Below are positions 1 through 6,558 of a stretch of DNA of 11,924 bases, piece by piece; position 1 is the stretch's first letter, and every line of letters starts with the position of its first letter. The translations under genes and the position numbers were made by a program. Origin of the DNA: Anaerolineales bacterium UBA6668 (GTDB lineage Bacteria > Chloroflexota > Anaerolineae > Anaerolineales > UBA6668); contig DKKK01000085.1 of NCBI GenBank assembly GCA_002455215.1, positions 2,038 through 13,961 of the forward strand. Reading direction: 5' to 3'. The notes under the pieces are model-generated. The model saw nothing but the letters and a program-made list of their open reading frames with translations, made no database searches and was not told where the DNA came from.

Positions 1-312
1 AGCGGCAGGGGCTTCTTCGCCGCGTAGCTGGGCAAGAGCCTGTGCTTTTAGCCCTTCCACGTCAATTGCTTCATCGGCTGTGCCAATTACGGCAATCGGT
101 TGTCCGACTGGGGTGATGGTGTCTTCGGGGATAAAAATGCCACGCAGAACACCGCTGGCAAATGCTTGCACTTCAACGGTTGCCTTGTCGGTTTCCACTT
201 CCACCAGTACGCTGTCATCGCTGATGGTGTCACCCACTTGCTTAACCCAGCGCACCAATTTGCCTTCTGCCATATCAAAGCCCAGTTTGGGCATGGTGAT
301 CATTTTAGACAT
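1..312 (-). CDS. pdhC: Pyruvate dehydrogenase E2 (dihydrolipoamide acetyltransferase), lipoyl domain, partial
   Basis: The first 104 residues of an E2 acyltransferase; the rest lies beyond the left edge. The visible part is one biotinyl/lipoyl domain (about residues 4-80): MPKLGFDMAEG strand, then the hairpin VEVETDKATVEV, in which Lys43 of ETDKA is the lipoylation site, then the closing GxPIAVI strand. Residues 81-104 are an Ala/Glu-rich stretch, as expected for the start of the interdomain linker. The swinging lipoyl arm carries the acetyl group from E1 to the E2 core. The start is ATG at 310-312, overlapping the pdhB stop codon (305-307) in another frame; an AAAGGAAG ribosome site lies within the end of pdhB, so translation is probably coupled. 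ATG at 301-303 is a possible later start. The core domain that would distinguish pyruvate from 2-oxoisovalerate or acetoin E2 is not visible; the pyruvate call rests on E1. Confidence 0.9.
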   Translation of the reverse strand, partial: MSKMITMPKLGFDMAEGKLVRWVKQVGDTISDDSVLVEVETDKATVEVQAFASGVLRGIFIPEDTITPVGQPIAVIGTADEAIDVEGLKAQALAQLRGEEAPAA

Positions 313-1282
313 ACATCACTTCCTTTACGGCTTTTACCACCGTATCTGCGTTGGGGATTGCCGCTTGTTCGAGCGTGCGGTTGTAGGGTAGGTTCACATC
401 CAGTTGGGCAATGCGGCGCACGGGCGCATCCATGTAGTCGAAGCATTCGGCTTGAATGCGGGCGGCGATTTCTGCTCCCACGCCAAAGGTGGGGTAGCCT
501 TCTTCCACCACCACAGCGCGATTGGTTTTCTTAAAGCTTTCAAAGACCGGTTCCATATCGAGTGGGCGGAGTGTGCGCAAGTCCACAATTTCGGCTTCAA
601 TGCCTTGCTTGGCTAATTGCTTGGCGGCATCCAAACACACATGGAGCATTTTGCTATAGGTGACAATGGTCACATCCTTGCCACTGCGTTTAATATCGCT
701 CTTGCCGAGTGGCACCAAAAATTCGCCATCGGGCACTTCGCCGCGCTTTTGATACAAGGTGGCGTTTTCAATGAAGAGCACCGGGTCGTCTTGGCGCAAG
801 GCGGCTTTGAGCATGCCTTTGCAGTCGTAGGGGGTGGCGGGAGCCAGCACACGCAAGCCGGGGAAGTGCGCAAAGATGGCATCTAGCGTTTGCGAGTGTG
901 TCGCGCCCAATTGCCTGCCGCCACCGCCTGGGGTGCGCACAATCAGGGGTACGCTAAATTGCCCACCAAACATGTAGCGCAATTTGGCGGCGTGGTTGAC
1001 AATCATATCCATTGCCAGCAAGGCAAAGTTGATGGTCATAATTTCGGCGACTGGGCGGCAACCGGTCAGAGCGGCACCAATGGCGGCACCGGCAATCACC
1101 CCTTCGGCAATCGGGGTGTCTCGGACGCGGTCTGCTCCAAAATGGTCGTAGAAACCGCGGGTGACAGCATAGGTGCCGCCCCAAACGCCGATTTCTTCTC
1201 CCATAATAAAAATCTTTTCATTGGCTTCCATTTCTTCCCATAGGGCTTGAGAAATGGCTTCACGGATGGTTATTTGTGCCAT
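305..1282 (-). CDS. pdhB: Pyruvate dehydrogenase E1 component, beta subunit
   Basis: 325 residues, the normal length for E1 beta. It pairs with E1 alpha in an alpha2beta2 thiamine-diphosphate enzyme that decarboxylates pyruvate and acetylates the lipoyl group of E2. Visible landmarks are GEEIGVWGG (28-36), the PIAEG segment with Glu60 (the glutamate that activates the thiamine aminopyrimidine), RYMFGGQ (102-108), His129 in THSQ (active-site region), and the C-terminal transketolase domain with VDLRTLRPLD and VVVEEGYPTFGVGAEI. The last motif and DAPVRRI...LPYNRTLE resemble pyruvate-type E1 beta, though acetoin or branched-chain forms cannot be fully excluded. The gene follows pdhA after 27 bases, with an AAAGGAAG ribosome site about 10 bases before ATG, and its end overlaps the E2 start, so the three genes read as one operon. 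Confidence 0.93.
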   Translation of the reverse strand: MAQITIREAISQALWEEMEANEKIFIMGEEIGVWGGTYAVTRGFYDHFGADRVRDTPIAEGVIAGAAIGAALTGCRPVAEIMTINFALLAMDMIVNHAAKLRYMFGGQFSVPLIVRTPGGGGRQLGATHSQTLDAIFAHFPGLRVLAPATPYDCKGMLKAALRQDDPVLFIENATLYQKRGEVPDGEFLVPLGKSDIKRSGKDVTIVTYSKMLHVCLDAAKQLAKQGIEAEIVDLRTLRPLDMEPVFESFKKTNRAVVVEEGYPTFGVGAEIAARIQAECFDYMDAPVRRIAQLDVNLPYNRTLEQAAIPNADTVVKAVKEVMYV

Positions 1283-1309
1283 AATGATTCGCTTCCTTTA
1301 AAGATGGGG

Positions 1310-2299
1310 CTAAAACTCGCGTGAAACAACGATGGAATCATCAGCATATAGATCTGCAAACAATTCGTCCATACCGGGCTCGGGCGATTCATCTGCCCAT
1401 TGTGCGGCGACTGCGATTTCTGCCATAATTTGGTCGTCAATTTGGTTTAGTTCTGGCTCAGTGCCAAAGCCTTTTTCGATGATGATTTGTCGCCAATCGC
1501 CAATGGGGTCGTCTTCACGCCACTTGCGAATTTCACTTGGGTCGCGGTAACGTTCTGGGTCGCCCATGGAGTGCCCGTGAAAGCGGTAGGTCATGGCTTC
1601 TAGGAAGAAGGGACCTTCTTCGCGGGCGTGTTTCAGTGCGCGTTTGACCGCTTTGTACACTTCGGCAGGGTTCATGCCATTGCAACGGTCATTGGTGATG
1701 CCATAGCCTTCTGCTTTGCGGCGAATTTCGCTCACTGCCGATGCGCGTTCCACGGCTGTGCCCATGCCGTATTGGTTGTTTTCGCACAGCCACACGATTG
1801 GCAAGTTCCACACTTTGCTTAAGTTAACTGCTTCATGGAAGTAACCAATGTTGGTTGCCCCATCGCCCATCATGCACACCACTGCATCGGGTTTTTTCTG
1901 GTACTTAAAGCCGAGTGCCAAACCTGCTCCCAGTGGCAGTTGTGCCCCCACAATGGCGTGCCCGCCCCAAAAGTTTAGGCGTGTATCTGCCAGGTGCATC
2001 GAGCCGCCTTTTCCTTTGCTACAACCGGTTGCCTTGCCAAGCAATTCGGCAAAGATAACCTTCGGCTCCATCCCTTGTGTGTAAGCCACCCCATGGTCGC
2101 GGTAAGCGGTGATTAGATGGTCATGCTCGGACATGGCGGCAGAAATGCCCACTGCAACGGCTTCTTGCCCGATGTACAGGTGCAAAAAGCCACCGATTTT
2201 GCCTTGTTGGTAGAACTCGGCGCACTTTTCTTCTAGCCGCCGAATGGTCACCATTTGAGAATAGGCTTCGAGATAATCCTGTTTTGAACGAAAATTCAT
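1310..2299 (-). CDS. pdhA: Pyruvate dehydrogenase E1 component, alpha subunit
   Basis: 329 residues, full length for a bacterial E1 alpha. The thiamine-diphosphate motif is complete: GDGATN starts at residue 145 and ends in ENNQYGMGT with Asn174-Asn175, binding the diphosphate through Mg2+. GKGGSMH (97-102) and YRFHGHSMGDPERYR (from about 238) form the two active-site loops; the second corresponds to the phosphorylation loop of mitochondrial E1 alpha, though no kinase is visible here. The start ATG at 2297-2299 follows AAGGGGTG at a good distance. It is the first gene of the pdhA-pdhB-pdhC operon. The nearest convincing promoter is about 300 bases upstream (2595-2603), so the leader may be long. 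Confidence 0.94.
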   Translation of the reverse strand: MNFRSKQDYLEAYSQMVTIRRLEEKCAEFYQQGKIGGFLHLYIGQEAVAVGISAAMSEHDHLITAYRDHGVAYTQGMEPKVIFAELLGKATGCSKGKGGSMHLADTRLNFWGGHAIVGAQLPLGAGLALGFKYQKKPDAVVCMMGDGATNIGYFHEAVNLSKVWNLPIVWLCENNQYGMGTAVERASAVSEIRRKAEGYGITNDRCNGMNPAEVYKAVKRALKHAREEGPFFLEAMTYRFHGHSMGDPERYRDPSEIRKWREDDPIGDWRQIIIEKGFGTEPELNQIDDQIMAEIAVAAQWADESPEPGMDELFADLYADDSIVVSREF

Positions 2300-2594
2300 T
2301 TGTTTTCACCCCTTGTCATGAAATTCAGGAAATAACGCTGACAATCACGTTGACTATCGGCGTTTTGAAAAGGTAAATTTAACACGGTTTTGTAATGGGT
2401 ACGCCAGAACCGTACAGAAGAGTGCTGTGCGCCTTGTCTCTGTAGGAAAGAAGTACAATTTTCATGGGCGCTAAACATAAACACGCCGCTATCCAAGCGT
2501 TATTTTCAATACTACAATCGTTTTGTGCCAATTGGTTGCGCGATTCAGTTAGTCTTCTCGGACATTTTGGGGAATTTTGCACCCAATCAAAAAA

Positions 2595-2603
2595 ATTATA
2601 TCA
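2595..2603 (-). promoter_or_regulatory. Candidate extended -10 promoter for pdhABC
   Basis: On the minus strand the bases read TGATATAAT, a perfect TGnTATAAT extended -10 element. The expected -35 position has only weak similarity to consensus, as is common for extended -10 promoters. Transcription would begin near 2589 and give pdhA a leader of about 290 bases. Confidence 0.45.
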
Positions 2604-2900
2604 CTTTTTGAGCAGAAAAGCAGGTTTGAAAGGAAGATTCATGTGAATTTAACTTGAGAAATACATGGTTCGTTTTTGAATTTGCTCCGTTTTTCACAAA
2701 TACTCGTTGGTGGTCTGTCGAACTAGGGAGAATTGGGCGGGTTTCTTTTGCATAGGCCTGCTTTTTGAGAAAATCCAGTGGGTTTTGGTTGTGTGGCTGG
2801 GCAATCTTGTGTGAATGTCATGTAATTGAACGTTTTGCACAACTCATTGCGGGTCAATGCCGAAAAATGCGCTTCGATTTGGCAGGGTTTGTTAGGCGAA

Positions 2901-2910
2901 TTGGTATCAT
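2901..2910 (+). promoter_or_regulatory. Weak extended -10 candidate for the aminotransferase/sulfotransferase operon
   Basis: TTGGTATCAT contains TGnTATCAT, one mismatch from an extended -10. No -35 is recognisable. It would place the start of transcription about 230 bases before the aminotransferase ATG, so that the hairpin at 2966-2989 would lie in the leader. Another partial candidate is the TTGACT at 3074-3079, but it has no good -10. Confidence 0.25.
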
Positions 2911-2965
2911 ACTCCCCCTTTTCGCAAATGTGGTTCTATGTTTCAATAGGGGGTACATCGGAGAT

Positions 2966-2989
2966 TCTGTGCCCAAGATTCGGCACAGA
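2966..2989 (+). repeat. Perfect 8-bp inverted repeat (hairpin) upstream of the aminotransferase operon
   Basis: TCTGTGCC and GGCACAGA pair perfectly around an 8-base loop (2974-2981). No T-run follows on either strand, so it is not a simple intrinsic terminator. It could be an operator for a dimeric regulator or a leader RNA hairpin for the gene that starts at 3149. Confidence 0.5.
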
Positions 2990-3148
2990 TGGAAATTGCA
3001 TGTTTTCCTTCGCAAAAAAGACGCAATTTGCTCTTTGGTGCGCGGTCTAAGAAAAATCTGCCGAAGATACAACTTGACTGTACAAAAAAGGCGGCAATTT
3101 AGCACCCTATTCACCATTGGATTCCTATCTATTTCAACCCACAACATC

Positions 3149-4054
3149 ATGGTACACGGCACACACAATGCGCTGATTGACACACGCAACGATTCAATTT
3201 TAATTTATATCAATGGCGAACTATTTCCCCGTGATTCTGCCAAAATTTCGGTATTCGACTCGGGCTATTTGGTGGGAGATGGCGTTTGGGAAGCACTGCG
3301 CTTGCACAAAGGAAAGCTGGTGTTTTTAGAAGAACATTTAGACCGTTTATATCAAGGGGCGGCAACGATTGGGCTGAAAATACCAATGAGCAAAGCAGAA
3401 ATGGCAGAAGCATTGTGGTTTACTTTGCGGGCAAACGACATGCAAGACAATGTGCATGTGCGCTTTATGCTGACTCGCGGTGTTAAGAAAACCCCTTCCC
3501 AAGATCCACGCCTAACCATCAGCCCTCCCAACTTGGTGATTATCCCTGAATATAAAATTGCCAGCCCCGAAAGCCGTGCAAAGGGCATTACGTTATTTAC
3601 CAGTACCATTCGGCGCGGCTCGCCCGATTATCTTGACCCACGGCTCAACTGCCACAGTAAACTGCACGAAGTGATGGCGTTGGTGCAGGCGATTGAAGCC
3701 GGTGCAGATGAAGCACTGATGTTGGATGTTCATGGCTGTGTGGCAACTTGCAATTCCACCAATTTCTTTATTGTGTCGAAGGGGCAGGTGTGGACTTCTA
3801 CGGGTGTGTATTGCATGAATGGCATTACACGTGGAAAAGTGATTCAAGCCTGCCAAGAAAACAACATCCCTGTCTTTCAGAAGGATTTTACCCTTTTCGA
3901 TGTGTATGGCGCAGATGAAGCCTTTGTCACCGGCACATTTGGCGCACTAACCCCAGTGGTTAAGGTTGATGGGCGCACCATTGGCAATGGGCAAGCGGGC
4001 GAAATGACCCGCCGCCTGACCGAGCTGTATTACGGCTTGGTGGAAGGATACTAA
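3149..4054 (+). CDS. Fold-type IV (class IV) aminotransferase-like protein lacking the usual catalytic lysine
   Basis: 301 residues from this ATG, the family's usual length and start (IYINGELFPRDSAKISVFDSG begins near residue 19). Preserved landmarks include GDGVWEALR (43-51), RxxLTRG-type (105-111), IRRGSPDYLDPR (154-165), GADEALMLDVHG (185-196), NGITRGKVI (224-232) and ADEAFVTGTFGALTPV (255-270). This places it with branched-chain/D-amino acid aminotransferases and aminodeoxychorismate lyases. By eye, two catalytic positions differ. The family has DPR-I-K-SLN, with Lys forming the PLP Schiff base; here it is DPR-L-N-CHS, giving Asn167, with Lys171 four residues later. The family's G-x-V-x-E glutamate, which contacts the PLP ring nitrogen, is Thr200. 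It may be a non-catalytic relative or use a shifted lysine. The frame is open for 128 codons upstream, but that part does not look like protein. No clear ribosome site precedes this ATG. Co-transcribed with the sulfotransferase-like gene 24 bases downstream. Confidence 0.85.
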   Translation: MVHGTHNALIDTRNDSILIYINGELFPRDSAKISVFDSGYLVGDGVWEALRLHKGKLVFLEEHLDRLYQGAATIGLKIPMSKAEMAEALWFTLRANDMQDNVHVRFMLTRGVKKTPSQDPRLTISPPNLVIIPEYKIASPESRAKGITLFTSTIRRGSPDYLDPRLNCHSKLHEVMALVQAIEAGADEALMLDVHGCVATCNSTNFFIVSKGQVWTSTGVYCMNGITRGKVIQACQENNIPVFQKDFTLFDVYGADEAFVTGTFGALTPVVKVDGRTIGNGQAGEMTRRLTELYYGLVEGY

Positions 4055-4078
4055 GCGCAGGTTAGGTGAAAAATCACG

Positions 4079-4804
4079 ATGGCATCTCGTATTTGTTTGT
4101 GGAGCGGACCACGCAATATTTCTACCGCATTGATGTATGCCTTTGCCCAACGCAGTGATACACTGGTGTTCGATGAGCCTTTATACGCCCATTATTTGAG
4201 CAAAACCCCTGCCCAAAGCTATCACCCCGGTTCGGCGCAAGTGTTGACAAGCCAAGAGCATGATGGGGAGCGGGTGGTGGCAGAACTCATCATGGGCAAA
4301 CATGCCAAGCCGATTGCCTTCTTTAAGCATATGACGCACCACTTATTTGCCCTGCGCCGCGATTTTTTGGCGCAAACGGTCAATGTACTGCTGACCCGTG
4401 ACCCCTACGAGATGCTCCCTAGCTATGCGGTGCAAGTTCGTGAGCCTACGATTAACGATGTCGGTTATGCGGCACATATCGAGTTGTTGCACTACCTGCA
4501 ATCCATCGGGCAAAACCCCCCGGTACTGGATGGTAAGCAGGTTTTGCTAAACCCGCGCAAGGTGTTGGGCGAATTGTGCGAAAGAATAGGGATACCCTTT
4601 GAAGAAGCGATGTTGAGTTGGCGGGCGGGTGGGCGTCCCGAAGATGGGGTGTGGGCGACTTATTGGTATCATGCGGTTCACCAATCCACCGGCTTCACCC
4701 CTTATCAGCCCCCCAGCCGAGATTTCCCTGCATCCTTGCGTCCACTTCTTGCCGAATGTCAGCCTTACTATGAGCAATTGGAAAAAATCGCAATCAAAGC
4801 TTAA
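4079..4804 (+). CDS. PAPS-dependent sulfotransferase-like protein
   Basis: 241 residues with a P-loop sulfotransferase fold signature. Near the N terminus ICLWSGPRNISTALM (5-19) matches the 5'-phosphosulfate-binding loop that binds PAPS. LLTRDPYEMLPSY (104-116) matches the 3'-phosphate-binding element, with Arg107 and Ser115 spaced as in known sulfotransferases. FFKHMTHH (81-88) sits where a Lys-x-His catalytic segment is expected. The C-terminal part (WRAGGRPEDG, ATYWYHAVHQSTGF) is the type seen in proteins annotated as sulfotransferase family or branched-chain aminotransferase-like. Its acceptor is unknown, and a nucleotide-binding role other than sulfation is possible. An AGGTGA ribosome site precedes the ATG, which lies 24 bases after the aminotransferase-like gene, so the two form an operon. 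As I recall, plants encode proteins that fuse these two domains, which would argue for joint function. Confidence 0.8.
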   Translation: MASRICLWSGPRNISTALMYAFAQRSDTLVFDEPLYAHYLSKTPAQSYHPGSAQVLTSQEHDGERVVAELIMGKHAKPIAFFKHMTHHLFALRRDFLAQTVNVLLTRDPYEMLPSYAVQVREPTINDVGYAAHIELLHYLQSIGQNPPVLDGKQVLLNPRKVLGELCERIGIPFEEAMLSWRAGGRPEDGVWATYWYHAVHQSTGFTPYQPPSRDFPASLRPLLAECQPYYEQLEKIAIKA

Positions 4805-4857
4805 AGCTGGCATGTGCTGTGCGTACAAAAAACACACCGTTTATATTCGACCGGGGT

Positions 4858-4899
4858 ACTATTCGGCACATGCACCGAATAGTGAGTTGCACTTTTTTT
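4858..4899 (+). terminator. Hairpin with downstream T-run, possible terminator of the sulfotransferase operon
   Basis: ACTATTCGG and CCGAATAGT form a perfect 9-bp stem around an 8-base loop (4867-4874). A seven-T run begins at 4893, nine bases after the stem, further than in a textbook intrinsic terminator. The T-run itself can pair with GGGAAAAAG (4905-4913) around TTAA, so a second A/T-rich hairpin could act on the minus strand for the convergent dehydrogenase gene. Whichever way it works, it sits between two converging operons. Confidence 0.45.
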
Positions 4900-4946
4900 C
4901 TTAAGGGAAAAAGCACAATTTCCACCCGTGTTAAATATAGTTCATT

Positions 4947-5675
4947 TTACACACTCTCATCTCCCAATGCGGGTAAGTTGATTTCCTTCACACATGCCGC
5001 AGGTGAAAGCGCCAGTACGCACCGCACCACCTGCACCAAGTCTTGAATGGGTAGGCTATCCAGCGCTGGATAGGTGTCCAAGACGCCTTGTGCGCCGACT
5101 TCGTAGGGTAGCTCGGTTGCTACTGTTCCCGGGTTCAAGAGCGTGACCGGAATTCGTTCTGGGCGTAGGTTTTGGCGCAAGGCATGTGCCACCCCGCGCA
5201 AGCCAAATTTACTGGCGGCATAGGCAACTTCTACCCCGCTTGCATGGTCAAGCCCGCTAATTGAACCTATCAATATCACCTTGGCGTTTTCTGCCTGCCG
5301 TAAGTTTGCTAGCAATGCTTGTACGGCTAAGATCGCTCCTTGTAAATTGACCGCCAAAATCTGCTGAATTTCGCTTTGGCTGGAATATTCGAAGCGGTAA
5401 CTTGGGCGAAAGCCGTGTTCTTCCCAAATGCCTGCGTTGTAAATAAGGGCGTGAATGGGCACGCTCTGGAACTGCTCGGTGAACTGGCTAGTAGCAGATG
5501 CTAGTGACAAATCTGCGGGTAACCAGTGGCGAGTCACACCATCTTGGCGGGCAAGGCTGGTGGGGCGGGTGCGGCTGACCAACCAGAGCGAATCACCTGC
5601 ATTGGGAACATCACACGCCAACCCGTGCCCAATACCACGACTGGCGCCAAAGATTATCAAATTGCGCGGTTTCAT
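4947..5675 (-). CDS. Short-chain dehydrogenase/reductase (SDR), classical type
   Basis: 242 residues, the normal length for a classical SDR. The Rossmann glycine motif GASRGIG (10-16) follows the first beta strand. The SR at 34-35 after the second strand suggests NADP(H) preference (inference). NAG at 80-82, Asn110, Ser138 in IGSISG, and Tyr152/Lys156 in YAASK complete the catalytic tetrad, so the enzyme should be active. NPGTVATE (181-188) is the usual loop after strand six. The substrate cannot be predicted. It starts by ATGA overlap with the end of pcs (5672-5675), which points to translational coupling and perhaps a lipid- or choline-linked role, but that is only inference from context. 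Confidence 0.9.
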   Translation of the reverse strand: MKPRNLIIFGASRGIGHGLACDVPNAGDSLWLVSRTRPTSLARQDGVTRHWLPADLSLASATSQFTEQFQSVPIHALIYNAGIWEEHGFRPSYRFEYSSQSEIQQILAVNLQGAILAVQALLANLRQAENAKVILIGSISGLDHASGVEVAYAASKFGLRGVAHALRQNLRPERIPVTLLNPGTVATELPYEVGAQGVLDTYPALDSLPIQDLVQVVRCVLALSPAACVKEINLPALGDESV

Positions 5676-6370
5676 CGGCTTGCTTGTGTCACTTTAAAGT
5701 GATGAATGAAGGAAATGACGACATAATACACCGCATAAAGTAAGGAAATGCCTGCCAACAGTTTGCTATACGGCGCTTGTGGGGCAAGACACAGGGCAAG
5801 CAAAATCAGTCCGTACACCACGCCTAGCAGGTTTGTGAGTCGCCAAAGCATCGGTGTGCGTGATGGGTAAACGTAATGGATGGGTATAAATACTAAAATG
5901 GCTAACCCTATCAAGACCAGTGCAGTGATTTGCCAAGCGGGCTGGAAGATAAATAAGTAGATGAAGACCAGATTCCAATAGGATGGAAAGCCCACAAAAG
6001 CATCATCGGTCTTGGCGAGTTCTTGGCAAAAGCCGTAAGCGCTAGCTAGGGTCGGCAGAGCGGCAACCCAGAAGAAAGCGGGCGGGAGCAGGTCGAACTG
6101 CACAAAGGCAATAGCGGGTAAAAAGGCATAGGTCAGAAAATCTACAATGTCATCCAGTTTGCGCCCGTCAAATTCGGGCAAAACTTTTTTAACATTGACG
6201 CGGCGTGCCAAAAAGCCATCGGTGGAATCGATAAAGGTGGCAACCCAAAAACACATCATTAACAGGCTGGCATTTTTCTGCAAGATGGCGAGCATCCCAA
6301 CAAACGCCAATATCATGCCCAACCCCGTGTAACAATGCACCAAAATTGCCGCAATTCGTTGATTTTTCAT
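5672..6370 (-). CDS. pcs: Phosphatidylcholine synthase (CDP-diacylglycerol:choline phosphatidyltransferase)
   Basis: 232 residues, hydrophobic, with about seven or eight membrane segments. It carries the CDP-alcohol phosphatidyltransferase signature at residues 48-77: DSTDGFLAR, then twelve residues, then GRKLDDIVD. The spacing DGx2ARx12Gx3Dx3D, rather than x8, is the variant described for bacterial phosphatidylcholine synthase. KVLPEFDG, FLTYAFLPA and GFPSYWNL also resemble Pcs. The enzyme would condense choline with CDP-diacylglycerol at the inner membrane to make phosphatidylcholine and CMP, with the aspartates binding Mn2+/Mg2+. A ribosome site TTGGAG precedes ATG 6370, and a good promoter lies at 6464-6492. 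It is the first gene of a two-gene unit with the SDR. Another CDP-alcohol phosphatidyltransferase specificity is the main alternative. Confidence 0.85.
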   Translation of the reverse strand: MKNQRIAAILVHCYTGLGMILAFVGMLAILQKNASLLMMCFWVATFIDSTDGFLARRVNVKKVLPEFDGRKLDDIVDFLTYAFLPAIAFVQFDLLPPAFFWVAALPTLASAYGFCQELAKTDDAFVGFPSYWNLVFIYLFIFQPAWQITALVLIGLAILVFIPIHYVYPSRTPMLWRLTNLLGVVYGLILLALCLAPQAPYSKLLAGISLLYAVYYVVISFIHHFKVTQASR

Positions 6371-6463
6371 GTCGTGTACTCCAATTGTGTAAGTGTTTGT
6401 GTCGAGACTTCGGATAAAGATTGATAAAGTGACCGAGAAGCGCGGTATTAAACGATTTTGTCA

Positions 6464-6492
6464 ATTATACTCATTTCATTCGGTAATATGAA
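6464..6492 (-). promoter_or_regulatory. Sigma70-type promoter for the pcs operon
   Basis: On the minus strand: -35 TTCATA (6487-6492), a 17-base spacer, and a perfect -10 TATAAT (6464-6469). Transcription would start near 6457, giving a leader of about 87 bases before the pcs ATG. Confidence 0.55.
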
Positions 6493-6549
6493 ACCAACAA
6501 AGCCAATAAATTTTGATACAAATTTTGGGTATCTTTTGTAGGGCTCTTT

Positions 6550-6558
6550 TGCTATACT
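6550..6558 (+). promoter_or_regulatory. Extended -10 promoter for the SLC13-type transporter gene
   Basis: TGCTATACT fits the extended -10 form TGnTATAAT with one mismatch. The -35 region (about 6530-6535) is poor, as expected for this class. The transcript would start near 6565, about 115 bases before the ATG. Confidence 0.5.

Larger units (their letters stand above)
2300..3148. other. Gene-free divergent intergenic region (849 bp)
   Basis: No open frame here looks like a protein: the translations are short and rich in Cys, Arg and Trp, with no recognisable motif. The right part (2765-3148) happens to be open in frame with the aminotransferase gene but falls outside that family's N terminus. 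The region holds a minus-strand extended -10 promoter candidate for pdhA (2595-2603), a perfect 8-bp hairpin (2966-2989), a C5/G5 inverted repeat (2914-2918 with 2949-2953) and a weak 5-bp hairpin (2399-2415). A plus-strand extended -10 candidate, TTGGTATCAT at 2901-2910, could serve the aminotransferase operon. Confidence 0.6.

Noticed and set aside
305..2299. Acetoin or branched-chain keto acid dehydrogenase instead of pyruvate dehydrogenase
   Set aside because: E1 beta motifs (VEEGYPTFGVGAEI and DAPVRR) fit pyruvate type better; not fully excluded without the E2 core and neighbouring genes.
2296..2646. Short frames on both strands upstream of pdhA
   Set aside because: Short, overlapping each other, no recognisable domain and no supporting signals.
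2765..3148. N-terminal 128-residue extension of the aminotransferase-like protein
   Set aside because: Composition is unlike a protein domain and family members start at the later ATG; kept only as an observation.
2854..3189. Minus-strand frame of 111 residues
   Set aside because: No motif or ribosome site, and it overlaps the real aminotransferase start; looks like chance.
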